The notes: generated from the letters alone by a model not told the origin. A stretch of 64,000 bases of DNA from Phymatolithon calcareum (GCA_977006965.1 OZ345355.1:3410001-3474000); one strand, 5' to 3'. Counted from the stretch's first letter, positions 31,260 through 42,842 are shown. Numbers and translations: made by a program.

Positions 31260-31595
31260 CGAGCAACTACTTTTTTGACAAGTTTATTTTTAGAAGTCTG
31301 CTGTCTTAGGAATACAATGGCAAAGCTTCCTCAGACGCTACCCAAAAAAAGGCAGCGCTTCTCTTTTGCTTTGTCTTCTTGTCTAGGCCTCTAGCAAGCA
31401 CTCGGTTTTTTGAAAACTCTTGCTAAAAGTTTCCGAAGCGTCGCTTCTTGTTTCAGTATTGGCCATCTTCATTCTGCATACTCTCGAAGATGACAGAGCG
31501 GCTACTGCCTCTGAACTGCATTTGGCTCTGTCGGCAATCGCAAAGACTTCTAAAATGGAAAGTGCATTCGCACAGAAATACACAGAGATCAACTA
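31260..31595 (-). mobile_element. LINE-I 3' fragment, minus strand
   Basis: The tail (plus view) is tttttgacaagtttattttta, then gtctgctgtcttaggaatac and aagcttcctcagacgc. It is followed by a coding end in the minus frame 31592-31383 (ALSILEVFAIADRAKC and a serine-rich stretch). Diverged copy of 27905-28200. The C-terminal helix is again the last element before the stop. Confidence 0.5.
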
Positions 31596-31599
31596 GCAA

Positions 31600-32270
31600 G
31601 GCTTGGAGCTCTTACGAAGGCTGTTCCTTTCCCACATCGCCCATTCATGCTCTGCACAAAGTCGAGGTTAGCTCCATACATGGGACTTTTCGCAACGATA
31701 TGGAAGCGCCAGTCAGATCGAGCCCCAATGGAAAAGCACGAGGACTGGACCTGTTAAAGAACGAGACGCTAATTGGCCACCCAAAGTTGAGCACCAGACT
31801 ATGGTACACCACCGTTCTGGTGGGCGTTTCGTGAGCTGCACAAAGGTAGGTAGCATCAGAGGAAGCCTTGCCCATATCTTCGGAAGTCTGCGGGGCTTTT
31901 TAATAAACTCGAATTCAAAGAAACAGACTATGGTGCTGTCAATCCTTACTTCGAAGAAATTACTCGAACCATGAATACCGACTCGGAATTCGGAAAGGTA
32001 AGAGTAAGGAGGCAGTCATACCCCGAGCAAAGAAGCTGCAGTGGAAATGGCATAGGTGCATCGCGGTCCTTGATCTCAAGTCCACATATATGGCATTGTA
32101 CCTAAGAAACCTCCAAGTAGAATCCTTACACATCTCCACCTCCACGAAGCATCGCAGAGGGAGTTTTCATCTTTCACTGCTATTGCCTAATTGAAGCAAA
32201 CGAGAGTTTTACTAGTCGATAGACGTACAGGAGGGCAATTGGACACCTCCAGAAGCTGCAACGTACGATT
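31600..32270 (+). pseudogene. LINE pre-RT and early RT remnant, interrupted
   Basis: Upstream of a tail insertion, the frame near 31690-31795 encodes NGKARGLDLLKNE, the KGKAxGxD pre-RT motif. Downstream (31935-32150) decayed frames contain KKLQWKWHRCIAVLDLKSTY, aligning with QKRGQRCIAVLDLKAAYDTV of LINE-Y. Heavily degraded after 32100. Confidence 0.65.
31806..31923 (+). mobile_element. 118-bp family C LINE tail with 11-bp TSD
   Basis: Contains the hairpin (ccacc-gttct-ggtgg at about 31810-31824), gcgtttcgtgagctgc and the tail up to aaactcgaattcaaag. TSD cagactatggt at 31795-31805 and 31924-31934. It starts at the hairpin and so copies only the structured 3' end. Confidence 0.82.
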
Positions 32271-33295
32271 GATGTCCCATTGAATTCGAATGCAGGCAAT
32301 GAAGACCTTGACTTTGAGGATGCAGTTTGGGCAGACTTTCGTTGGCGATGCAGGAGTCGGCTGCATTTCAGGAAAAACATGCTCGATTGCGCCCGCACTG
32401 AGTTACACATACGATATTGTATTTTATTCTGCATTAGTTCCAAGTGATGCCAACAGCGAGGCGAGGGCCCCAGTTAAAGTTACCGCACACGATGCAGTAT
32501 CGCAAAATAGGTTAGTGGAAGGCAGTACCGGTCTACGATACTTACTCTCCACTGTTCTGTAAACTTCTTTCTGTCGACTTTTCTTTGCATTGCAAACCTA
32601 ATTTGCTTCTGCCAGAGTCCACTGTTCCTTTATTAAGCTGCATTTGGTGGATGCAGAACCCCGACTGCACACACAAGCCGCGGCATCAGTCTCCTGGACA
32701 CTCGAATGGCGGTACTATACAGTACAGTACGTGGTGCAGTAAGAAAGTTGTTCAGTTAAAAATTCAAAGTCAAATACACACGTGCCCCATAGTCCACATT
32801 CCAAAGTCTGTCGTCTCCACCAACCACTCGGTCCCCGGTGCGTTAATCAGTAAAGTTTACTGTACTGTACTTCGGCAGTTGCCAATCCAGTGCAGCACAG
32901 CCTGTGCTTACCGAAAGTATTTTACGGTCTACTTCCTGTAATGATCGCTGAAAGGGAATGAACTGCAGCTCGTTATGATACAACTGCAGCGCCCAATTTC
33001 ATCCATCGATTAGCGGAAACCACACGCGCGCCCAGTGTTTGATTCACCTGCCTCCGTCGCGACGTTACAGCAGCGGATGACGTCTTCATACAAATAAAGA
33101 CGAAATCGAATTTGAAAATCCATCCACACTTGAGCTTTACACGTCGTGCGTCACAACGTGCATCCCAACATCACAACGTAACTCCCTTTCTAAACACCCA
33201 CCCCTCCGTCGCCCCGCCCTCTTCAAAACAATGCCACCGACCATCGGCATCATCTTCCTCAGTTAATCTGCGTAGCATTCCTCCGCATATTCACC
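32271..33295. other. Intergenic region upstream of the CAP-like gene
   Basis: The frames 32290-32562 and 32585-32941 lack recognisable features. Short acagtacagtac words appear near 32715 and 32875. The last 150 bp should hold the promoter and 5' leader of the gene at 33296; no TATA-like motif is convincing. Confidence 0.4.
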
Positions 33296-34126
33296 ATGGC
33301 GTCGCCCCCCCTGTCCATCGTCTGCCTCCTCTCCCTCCTCCTTTGCGTCACCGCGCTCTCCCCGGACACGCGGGAGTATCTCTGGCATCTGCAAAGCGCG
33401 CGTCTCGAGATCGACCTTGCCCCTCTGCATGCCCCTCCAGCCGCGCTTTCCTCCGCCGCTGCCGCGATGGCCGTCCGCATGGCGAAATCAGGCAGTACTA
33501 AATCGCGCGGCTCCATCGGCGCAGCCACCTCGTGCGGCGCCAGCGGCATTCTCTACACTGCCGGTACCAAAGCGCCTAAGTGGCGTTATGCCGGCGCCGT
33601 ATGTGCGCACTTGTGGCGCGCGTTCGGCATGTGGAATGAAATTTTCACTGCCGGCGACTTTGCAGCCATTGCAGTGAAGCGCGCGAAGGATGGGCGCGTT
33701 TGGTGCGTGCATCTCGCGCTCAACGGCGTGCGATACCGAGGTCGGAAGTGTAAGAGGGACCCCAATTGGTTTGAATTGCGCCAAAATACCACAAAGAATG
33801 AAATTCCTCCTAGACAAATGGCGGCGCCGAGCGCGACGCCGTCGCGAACGCCGCGACCGTCACGGTCTCCCACTCCGTCGCCCTCGCCCGAGGCAAGAAG
33901 ACAAGCGCCGGCGGCGGCAGTACCGGCGGCAGATAAGGAGTACGTGTTCAGAAATAAGCGCATGGCCATGCAGCTCGGTGGAGGACGTAAGCTGCAGCTG
34001 TCGGTAAATTGCGATGGAGGGCCATGTCGATACTGTGATGTGAAAAAGCGCACCTACTGCTTTCCTGCGGAGTATTCTAGGACGCTCGACAAATCTGTAA
34101 CACCGACATTACCAGGCAAGCCATGA
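33296..34126 (+). CDS. Secreted CAP/SCP-like protein with proline/serine-rich linker
   Basis: A 276-aa intronless ORF; ATG 33296 sits in a CACCATGGC context. Residues 1-20 form a signal peptide with a leucine-rich core. Residues about 25-145 follow the CAP (SCP/PR-1) pattern: a first helix YLWHLQSARLEIDLAPL, then a second helix with ALSSAAAAMAVRMA, and late strands GDFAAIAVKRAKDGRVWCVHLAL. The usual catalytic-like histidines are not evident, so it is a divergent member. A Ser/Pro/Arg linker (about 175-210, SPTPSPSP) leads to a cysteine-rich end GGPCRYCDVKKRTYCFP. It is probably extracellular or bound to the cell wall. The CAP call is moderate and the function unknown. Confidence 0.7.
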   Translation: MASPPLSIVCLLSLLLCVTALSPDTREYLWHLQSARLEIDLAPLHAPPAALSSAAAAMAVRMAKSGSTKSRGSIGAATSCGASGILYTAGTKAPKWRYAGAVCAHLWRAFGMWNEIFTAGDFAAIAVKRAKDGRVWCVHLALNGVRYRGRKCKRDPNWFELRQNTTKNEIPPRQMAAPSATPSRTPRPSRSPTPSPSPEARRQAPAAAVPAADKEYVFRNKRMAMQLGGGRKLQLSVNCDGGPCRYCDVKKRTYCFPAEYSRTLDKSVTPTLPGKP

Positions 34127-36125
34127 CATGCCCGCGACAATGACGAGGGTTTGGGATGGAGGCGTTGCAAACTTTAATCAGGAAACTTGTACAGTAGTGT
34201 TGACAGTAGCGGTGCGAGAGTAAAAGTCATCCCGCACCGTTCTTCGCTGGTGATTTATAATGCCCGCACTGCGCATCCAAGTACAGGGCACTGAGTCTTT
34301 TCAGCCCGCGTGAATCCACTATGGACCAGCATGCATCGCAATTAAGCAGCTGAGTGCAAGCATGCTTTCTCTCATTCAAAATATTCTACAGTACTATTGT
34401 ACAGTATACAGTATCTAGCAGCAGTGAGCACATAATAACATCAAGGCATCGCAGCAGATCAAAACAGCCTGCACGCTGCTCTTTCCTGCACGGTACAGTA
34501 TCCTTTTTCGCAACCACGTCGCAGATAGAAAGCGTACGATCCGCGGCAAAATCTCCGAAGGATGACTTTTTCCGTTGAATTCAGTACTGACCTATTTTTA
34601 GTCCGTGCGTTCCACCTCCGAGAGTGTCAACAATGCTTTGCTCCACTGATTTTTTGAAAGAACAACTTCATCTTCCTTTTCGCGATACGTGGACCAATTC
34701 CGTACGTATGAAACAATGTGCTTGCACACACGCGTAAAGTTCACATGTGGACCAGCCGCAGTGCCGTCCCATGACTATCGCCATCATATTATTTTTTGAA
34801 TTAGACCAATTACAGTCCGCGAAGCGGCGCTCCGTATGTTTGCCCATCAAACGATCTGCTTCGCAAAGCTGATGATCGGCAGTATGTAGTGCCGATCAAG
34901 CTCCATCATGGATCCATCGAGCTTCGTCACGTGGTGAAAAACATACAGTACTGTACTGTACTTACGACTATTCTGCGTGTTGCATCCCCTGATGTTTCAA
35001 CGGAGGGCCACGGGCATACAGTACAGTACAGTATGCCGCACACTGCCGCTCTTGAGGGAGGACATCATCGGGTCCCATCTTCAAATCCGTTGTTTGACAA
35101 GCCGGAAGAAGGACATGCGCATTGCACTTCAGCATTGGACTTGTTAATTACGAAGGAGGAAACCATTGAAAAGTTCCAGAAGTGGCAACTTACGGAGAGG
35201 CCGGAAAAGTGTAATATCTGCTGGAATCCGCCAATCTGTACAGTAGTACAATGAGGTGCTTGCCAAATTCAGTATGCGCTGGATTGCGTGTCCTGCATGT
35301 CGCGGACTTTGTGCCTGCGCTACGCGCCGGATTGCAAATCCAAGATTATATTTCGGACTGAGTCCTTCGACCCTAGTCTGTCGCTCCAGTCTTTCCACTG
35401 AAGGAAGGGGGGAGGAATAGAGGATTGGGATTAGGAAGTAAAGCACAGATGCTTGCCTTCCGCTGCAGCAATCCAGGGCTTTGCCTGATCTAACTATCGA
35501 GCTCCGAGGCGGTACGACAGCGCTGAGACAGACTTCGCGGAGTCGAAACAATTCCGGAAAAAGAGAAATTACCTCTGGATGGGACACCTCAACCCACTGA
35601 CGAACCTGCAGTACGTAGAGTGCAGGCCATCCAGTTCAAGCATCGTGGTGGTGTCGTAGCCCGTACTGGGACGGACATCACGCATGCTGGTCCGTGACTG
35701 CCGAGCGACTGTTGAAATAGTGTTTCAATAGTCAAATGAGCATGAGATTGATGAGACTGACCAGCGACGGCGACGGACTGCCGTCCCAGACCTCGATGCA
35801 GTTCCGAATGTCGGCAACGCAGCAAAAATTCTTTGCGGAGCGTCTGGTCGGTGCGGATGCTAGCACGAGCAGCTGGGTTTGAAGTGAGCATAAACGCATA
35901 GTGGGAAACGTGTTTTTGAATTTACGTGATGTCCAGAACACACATTTCTGATATTCCACCGCGTTAACACAATAAGGGCTCATAGAGTTTTCAGCTAGGC
36001 ACTTCATTTATCTTGTTTCCAAGTTGCGAGAAGAGCACAATTCTTTGATTAGGACTACACAATGAATGGTAGCAACTGAGAACGCTTTGCACGTATATTC
36101 GTAAGACTCTGAAGCTTTTTTATTT
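34127..36125. other. Intergenic region without a supported gene
   Basis: Contains several (ACAGT)n words (34388-34415, 34947-34965, 35017-35033). Minus frames 35587-35144 and 35891-35589 are open for 100-147 aa but have no domain, and their composition suggests chance. A degraded LINE-C-like tail (gtatattcgtaagactctg, then gcttttttattta) lies at about 36092-36125. Confidence 0.4.
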
Positions 36126-36253
36126 AATGTTTGTCGTAAAGTCGTAGTCCGAAAGAATAGTTTATGTTAATTAAAGTTTATTTTTTATATTTTTTAAAAT
36201 AAACTTCAATTAACAAAACTATTCTTTCGGACTACGACTTTACGACAAACATT
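36126..36253. repeat. 128-bp near-perfect palindrome
   Basis: Two inverted arms of about 58 nt meet around 36184-36195 with an AT-rich centre. The first 38 bp of each arm are identical in complement (starting AATGTTTGTCGTAAAGTCGT). The inner part differs by one inserted base and one substitution. It could be a foldback or MITE-like element or a rearrangement product. No clear TSD was found beside it. Confidence 0.85.
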
Positions 36254-37704
36254 ACCAGGTATGCATAAGGAAACAGTTATAGTGGAGAGGGGTTTGAAGC
36301 CGATCTCTCGATTTTCAAAGACAGGCCGTGCCATTGGTGCGATGCACTGCAAACACGCGCTCCAGGTTTGACGCGCACTGCAATCGATATGGTACCGCAT
36401 ATGAAGAAGAAGTGGGAGTTTTTATCATATGAGCCATCAAAACGCTTGCTCTCTAGGCAGTCCGGGCCTCGTTAATCGGAAGCGTTGATTTGTACCTCGC
36501 ATCATCACAGCGGATCAGAGAAAATAGCATTTATATCGACATTTGGCTTGTCGAAATCACTTACACTGCCAAGGAGTCGAGAGGATAGCCTCGAGATCAT
36601 CTCGAGGCAACATGACGTGGCCTCTGAACTTGAATCATATTCCCCTGATGCTCCGCAAAAGCCTCTCTTCGTGTGAAGAGTCGCGACAAAGAAGATTCCT
36701 ACTGTTGGGAGCCACGTAATTGCATTAGACCACTTGACGAGCTCCTCGTCATATTTCAGGCTGTCGCCAGCCAGCGGATAGTAATATTTTCCATCCCCTG
36801 CGCCAGCCCACTTACGGAACAGTAAGGACAGCTTGCAAACCTGAATTCTGCGCGTGGTACAGGTCCCGAGGGAAAACTGAGGTGGCTTAGCCACCTCAGT
36901 TCTCCCTCGGGACCTTGAGGGGGAAAAATATTCCACGAAAGCAACCTTACTTTCGTACTCCACTGTATGAAGTTTGGCAAACCGAAAGAAACTCTTCATT
37001 GGCCTGAACGCGGTCAATAATTCTTGGGACTCGGAAAATTACCCCAAGAGCAGGCAGATGCGTTGGTACTTATCGTTAAATAAACGAAACCTACATTTCT
37101 TCTTCTTTATGTTCTAGATTCTCACTGCAGCGAAGAGTGGCGATATGACAGGGCCCCTAAGACATCCACGCGTACAAGAGGAAGACAATGAAAAGCACTT
37201 TCAGTAGCGGATGCCACCGCCATCTCTGAGCTCGCGAAACACCGTCGAATGTGTCGCCGGCTGGTTGATATAGAACAGCAACTGCAAACTGTCCTCTGGT
37301 AGCAACAGTTTGGATTTAACAGATTAGGATGGTCTGGAAACGAGAGATTGGATGACTTGCTTTGAATCCAAGGCCGCTCGTCACTACGCTGGTGCGGCGC
37401 ATGCAGACATTGATACTGCTTTAAGGAATACTGTTCCTGAAGTGCAAATCCGAGACTTTGGTCTGGACTTTTAATATGGATTTTGCTGCGTATCACTTTA
37501 GGAAAAGGTATGTCACTATTTGGTGGTTCCGTGATATTTCGTAAACGTAACCTTTCGAGCCGAGGGGGCTATTAGGTTCCTGAACGTATGTAGACATTGC
37601 AGAACAAGAAGCAAGCAAAGCCGGTCGTGCTAACAATGCAAACACTTTGTCCACGTACAGAATGAGCACAATATCAACTTGTCTCGACAACATTAGGCAG
37701 ACCA
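36254..37704. other. Gap with LINE tail debris
   Basis: The minus frame 37017-36505 (170 aa) crosses a LINE-derived palindrome and is not considered a gene. A family B tail on the plus strand (ttaccccaagagcaggcaga to a CTTCTTCTT tail) lies at about 37030-37108. The minus frame 37496-37122 has no recognised domain. Confidence 0.45.
36861..36915. repeat. 27-bp-arm palindrome derived from a LINE 3' hairpin
   Basis: The arms 36861-36887 and 36889-36915 pair with one mismatch. The arm sequence (AGGTCCCGAGGGA...CTGAGGTGGCT) resembles the family B 3' hairpin (gaggtcccgaaggagaccag) and the adjoining gaggtggg, and is followed by tgagggggaaaaatattcc as in LINE-G and LINE-Z. It looks like a duplicated and inverted hairpin region. 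Confidence 0.7.
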
Positions 37705-38604
37705 TTAGCCCTGCTTATTCTTTTTCTGATCGTTCTTCTTCGAGTCCAAGTGTTTCTCAAAGCTAAACTTGAATGGAGAAGGCTTTCTCTGAACCATCAT
37801 ATTAAACAACGCCAAACGATCCCTCTTCTTACATCCCCGATGCGCTTTCTCGCAACACGGAATCTTTGCAGAGCTGAGTGCTCCTGCCAATCTCTCCAGT
37901 GTTCGGCACAGAGAAGGACAACATGGTCCTTTCGAGCAAGTTATGTCCCACTTCGCTGGATAATGGAACTCTGGACACTTGCAGCAGTTCGTCTTCACTG
38001 GAGAGCCGTCGCGCTTCTTCTCCTCCAGAAAATTGAATTTGAACGATGATTTAGCTCCCTTTCCCTTATCGCCACCCCCATTCGTAGGACCATTCGTCGA
38101 CTGCTTCGCATGTTCTTTCTTTTCCTCACCCTGTCTGCTCGTCGGAGAAGGCAGTTCGGCACCGGTCTTATCAAGAGTCTTACGATGCACCTCTTTGTCA
38201 AAGTCAATGTCAATTTGGACTTCGCCGTCAAGCTCGGGACGGCCGCGCTTCTCGGGACGCTCTCCGGCAATATCCTGTGCGATGATTTTTCCGAGTCGAT
38301 TTCCCATCTCGTCTGTGCGTGATGGCGGTACACACTTCATGTCTTCCGATTTGTTTGCGGCTATGACAACGTCTGAGATAATCCATCCTGTGAACTCCTC
38401 AGCATGCTTATCCGTGATACCGAAGGAGACAAAGTCATCCAACATACTTTCTGTAGCATCGTGAAGCTCGTCGTTGGTCATGCAGAGGTTTGACGGAATT
38501 CTCGAGCCGTCCACGACGGGCACCACATCATCGCCAACATTTTCCTCCGCTCGTGTGGACGCGCACAGAAGTGCGACGGCCACCACGTAGAGGGCGAACC
38601 TCAT
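37705..38604 (-). CDS. Secreted cysteine-rich protein with charged tail
   Basis: A 299-aa intronless ORF from ATG 38604. Residues 1-19 form a signal peptide (ALYVVAVALLCASTRA core). An N-terminal region of about 90 residues (ELHDATESMLDDFVSFGIT, then EFTGWIISDVVIAANKSED) looks helical. A low-complexity charged stretch with KKEHAKQSTNG and GGGDKGKG follows. The C-terminal domain has a dense cysteine cluster (NCCKCPEFHY, CSKGPCCPSLC, IPCCEKAHRGC), then a lysine-rich end. The cysteine spacing suggests a compact disulfide-bonded domain. I do not recognise the family. It probably acts outside the cell or in the secretory pathway. It is a single-copy host gene with no neighbour link. Confidence 0.75.
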   Translation of the reverse strand: MRFALYVVAVALLCASTRAEENVGDDVVPVVDGSRIPSNLCMTNDELHDATESMLDDFVSFGITDKHAEEFTGWIISDVVIAANKSEDMKCVPPSRTDEMGNRLGKIIAQDIAGERPEKRGRPELDGEVQIDIDFDKEVHRKTLDKTGAELPSPTSRQGEEKKEHAKQSTNGPTNGGGDKGKGAKSSFKFNFLEEKKRDGSPVKTNCCKCPEFHYPAKWDITCSKGPCCPSLCRTLERLAGALSSAKIPCCEKAHRGCKKRDRLALFNMMVQRKPSPFKFSFEKHLDSKKNDQKKNKQG

Positions 38605-38987
38605 GCTGTTCGATTTGGTCGACGAATGATGGGAGGAATGTGTGTGTGTCCTCCTCAGCCGGATAAAACTGTTTTACAGTCATACGGATGAAAAAGGGTA
38701 AGGTGTACAGGCACGGAAGGCTGTTGGAGCTGAAAGGACGTATTGTCGGTTGTATTGTTCACGTATGAAGAGACATGTGGGTAGACTGCACTATTGGCCA
38801 AGTAGTTTTATTCTGGAGTAGGAACTCGTATAATTCAGAAAGCGTAAAAACTCTGAGTAGCGCAGGGCGGGCCAGAGACCCTATCCCCCCGGTCCAGCGG
38901 ACAATTTGTGAGTCAAAGCATGCTCGACCTGTACTTAGAAGCGTTCGGGTGTCACTGGCAATGTCATACTCTGTGCATTTACCTCAA

Positions 38988-39145
38988 GGATTGGATTGGA
39001 TTTCTGTTTAATTGAAGCTCTCTTTGTCAATTATCATTGCACCTGAGAGACTTTTCGTTGCGCTACAATCCTTCGCTTACGTTGTCATTTAAGTAGTTGA
39101 TTTCGGACATTTTCTTTGGACAGTATCAACTGCCATGATATATTA
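38988..39145 (-). mobile_element. LINE-D 3' end, minus strand
   Basis: Reverse complement of the LINE-D terminus: the coding end around gtccaaagaaaatgtccg, then aaggattgtagcgcaacg, aattgacaaag and cttcaattaaacagaaatcc with an AATCC tail at 38988-38998. Closely matches 2200-2358. Confidence 0.8.
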
Positions 39146-39879
39146 GAATGAGCAAGTACCGAAAAGCTGCTCTTGTACAATCTTAAGCTTGTCACTAAGG
39201 GCTTTTAAATAAGCAATTAATCAGTTGCTTCCAAAAAAGCTACGAGCCTTCTCTGGCGGGTCACATCGAAATTCGTCCTTGCAATGTACCGGAAGTCTTG
39301 CCCAACAACGAAGACTCAACGCTTGCAGAACTCATATACTTCATTTCGGCTCATGTGGCGCAATCAGAAAAAACTCCAGAACAACGTCTTTCAGTCGGAT
39401 GTTGGGGCTTTGCTCGTGCAGCAACGTCCAAGGAGTATCAAAGCAGTTGACAGAATACCATGACACTTGACAGCAATGATCCTACACGATGGCAGTGTTG
39501 GTGAGGAGACGAATGTAATCGACGTGCCGCATGCGTAATTGTTCATTTTATTGAGGTGCCCGGTGCCCCCTTGAAGGAGTAAGTTGGCAACCTTCCATTC
39601 TGGAGGGTTTCTACAGTAGCTGCGCATATCATACCTGCTATGGGATATCTCGTTAGGGCAATCTCTACTTGTTCGGCTACTGTCAGACCGAATTAGTTCC
39701 AGGATTCCTCGATGCGACGCTGTGCGGTGCTGCTGGTCTCCAACTCAGAGGCGCGCCGCATGCAGTTCAAGAGCAAAGTTGAATCTGAGGCGGCCTCGAG
39801 CCTCGGAGGCCATATCTGTCTTGAGTGAGGAGTACATACAGATAAGGGAGCGTTAAAAAGTAAGTATTCACTGTAGGAT

Positions 39880-40074
39880 CTCCTTGCAATTATGATAATT
39901 GCAAGGAGTCTTTGCTTTTACAGTACAGTACAGTGCAAATACTGTGGAGCGCCACGTACTCAAATGGCTTTTGCATCATTCTGGAGGTATCCGCATTAGC
40001 TTCTGATCATCAGAAGATGATGCCTTCTTTGTACCGCAGTGCGTCATGATGATACACTACGGTGCAAAGAAGGC
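39880..40074. repeat. Three palindromes within 200 bp
   Basis: 39880-39908 has 14-bp perfect arms (CTCCTTGCAATTAT, 1-bp centre). 40000-40015 contains TTCTGATCATCAGAA. 40022-40074 has arms GCCTTCTTTG and CAAAGAAGGC extended by ACCG / CGGT and AGTG / CACT with single mismatches. They are unrelated in sequence to one another. Each would form a stable hairpin in RNA or a cruciform; the function is unknown. Confidence 0.65.
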
Positions 40075-42812
40075 TGCCAAAGAGACCTATTGAGGAAGCA
40101 TTTAGAAAATTTAAGAAAGATGCTCAAGGAGAATCCAATCCTCGGTGCTCGGGGTGTCATTGTCGTTGAAGACAAGGATACACGAAGCGCTCAATCTCAA
40201 AAAAATGCTTAGAGGCTTCTTGGCGCAGCGTTCCTTGGGAAGATTTCCGTGGAACTTTCAACACAGGAGATATGCTCGCGCTGCTATTTAAAAAGTACAC
40301 AGAAACAAACTGATAAGTAACGTTGAAGCCAGTATGGACGAGCAACGAAGGCAAGAGAGAAGCTCTCATACGGCGATTGATATCGTCCTGATGAATTCGG
40401 GGTGAAGTGAGGCCGTGAAATACGTATAATCTCAGTATAATCTCAGTTGGGTAGCCAGCCACGTATAATAATCTCCTTTATACAGTAGAACAGCAGCATG
40501 CTGTTTACGTTCACGCTCCTTGTGTGCTGTTTTCTCTGCACTTCGCTTTTCTGAATGTTTTCCAAATTATGGGTAAGAGGTAGGTACTGTACTGTATTAG
40601 TACTCCACGAGATAGTTTCGCACTTGACCATGCAAACATTCAACCAGGAAAGACCCGGTCCGTGGCCCTTTGGCCTCGCAAAGTTTTCCCGAGCGTCTGC
40701 AGATGCGTTGGTCTTTCAAATAAAACCCATTTGATCATCGCGTTTGAACTCGTTCCTTCCGTGATGGATCGAACTTCGACACATGCTTCCGTGGGTCGTA
40801 GATTTGTGCACTACTCCTCCTCAAAACGTTTGCAAGACGACTTAGATGATTGCCAGAGATTGCCTCTCGACCCATTCCGTTACGCATAAGTTTAAGCTGT
40901 ACTGTGTTGACAGACAGATCAACAGAGCGCAGTGGGAGCGAGTTCTGCTCAGGCGAAAGAGGAACTTTTTCTGTCGTTCGCACGTCATATTTGTTCGTTT
41001 ATTACATATAAGAGTTAGACAAAATTACTAAACGTCTACTAGTAGGGGACCTTTGAGATGCTTCTGGACTGTAAGCATTCTGGGTACTATCGTGACAGCT
41101 TCCCCAGAATACTGCGGCGCACCACTAAACGGCGATACTATTCCCTATTCCCTATTTGCGGAGCGAACTTCAATTCTTGCTCGTGACAGAGCTCGAACCG
41201 GCGTCGTCAATATTCCTCCCCGTGGAACATCGAAACAGTCTCACAGTTTCTCGAAAGCAGAAGTACCACTGTACCACACGTGGTCCATACCCACCTGTGC
41301 TGATGATCCCATGGGATCGTCACCACGGGTAGATGGCCCCCGCCGCATGTCCGTTTTCAAAACTGCAGTGGAATCTATACGCCCACATTCTTCGACGAGG
41401 AGTATTGGGTACTGTAATGATAACGGTTCTTTTCGGCAAGGTCCAATGTGGAGGAGTATCTTGAATATGGGAGCATATTCAATTCGACAAGGTAGCACTA
41501 GAGCTATAAGCGGGATTTCGACGTGACCGCTCGCAATGTTGATGTTTGCCGCAGATTTTTTTGATAAGTTTTTTGTTAACAAGCCCCACGGTCTTTTACG
41601 AATACGGCCATTGCTTCCTCAGACGCTGCCCACATTGGGATAGCTCTTGTCTTCTTGCGGGTGATGTTCCACGCATGCGATACCTTGTTGTGCTAAAGTA
41701 CAAAACTGGTCATGTGCATGTCCTGCTTTATGGGATTCCTTGATTGAGAGAGAAGGCAATGAACTTATGAGATGTGCATCCGGAATTGCATTGGATTTAC
41801 AAGCACAATTCAGGGTTGAAGGCGGAGTGAGTGCTTGGCGGGCAGCGTGAAAACACGGAGGAGAGGGCGGGTGATAACGTTCACACATTATGTTGAAGAC
41901 AAGGGTAGCAGTTGAGCTTTGCAGATAGCACTAATACAGGGGCCTTAAAGTTTTGAAGGCAATGGCGCTTGATAGCAATGTGTTTGACGCAATCCATGTC
42001 TGGAAGAAAGAATATTGATTGCGGAGGAGAAAAAAGGGTCGAAATGTGCAGTTTTGTGGGACGCTGGCACTATACCCATTTCTCCGCGCATGTGCATCTG
42101 TGCGCCGTCCAGGATTGAAGAGAATCAGGTCTCGTCGATACTTCATCCGGTTGGCCAACAGAGAAATAGAATAGGCACCTCTGCAAAGTAGGGTTTCGAC
42201 GCGGGAGGTGAGGAGCTCATCCTGCGCTAGAATGAGTGTGAGCTTTGAGATGCAACAAATGTAGTGCTGTGCGAAAAGCAGCTTAAAGATAGGCGGATAA
42301 AAGCAGGACCTCTGCAAGTCGCGACTATGTGGTACGGGGCATGTTCAGCTTAGTGTTGCGCAGGTTATTGCATAGTATAGGAGGCATATTGATTTTCTGT
42401 GGATAAAAGAAAATTTTCGTGCTTACATGCGCGGTGTGCCTTTTGTTTGAACTCTTAGCACTCTGAAGAGCATTCTTAATAGAATGCTTTTTCTGGACAG
42501 CACTGTAGAAGACAATGAAGAGTGCAACTTCTGCCATGGGCATGGCCGTCAAGAAATTTACGAATAAGCGACTGAGCAACAGAGATTGTGACCAAATGAA
42601 TGTCAAAGCACATTCCAGTAGGACAGAAATTGCAAATCATCAACCTCTCGATGTGGCCTGATACAGTACAGTACAGTATCGGCGATGGGATGCACGGTGT
42701 GCCGTGCAGTGGGGCCATGTTGGCGGGAGAGCAATACTGTACAGTAGTGTATGATGAAGGGCAGAATTGCGTCAACATCTCTACGTCTGTGATACTGTAG
42801 CGACGATAGGTT

Positions 42813-42842
42813 TTAATCTCGAGATTAAACCCAGAGCTCTGG
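42813..42842. repeat. Two adjoining perfect palindromes
   Basis: TTTAATCTCGAGATTAAA (42813-42830, 18 bp) is immediately followed by CCAGAGCTCTGG (42831-42842, 12 bp), with no gap. Perfect two-fold symmetry could reflect dimeric protein binding sites, but nothing nearby indicates a regulated gene. Confidence 0.6.

Noticed and set aside
36505-37017. 170-aa minus frame
   Set aside because: It reads across the LINE-derived palindrome at 36861-36915, so the frame is a by-product of repeat DNA.
38860-38920. A gcgcagggcgggcc... stretch that looked faintly like a structured RNA
   Set aside because: No consistent stem set or conserved boxes on inspection.
41053-41526. 157-aa plus frame
   Set aside because: Starts at TTG, no signal peptide or domain, and an opposing minus frame overlaps it; probably chance.
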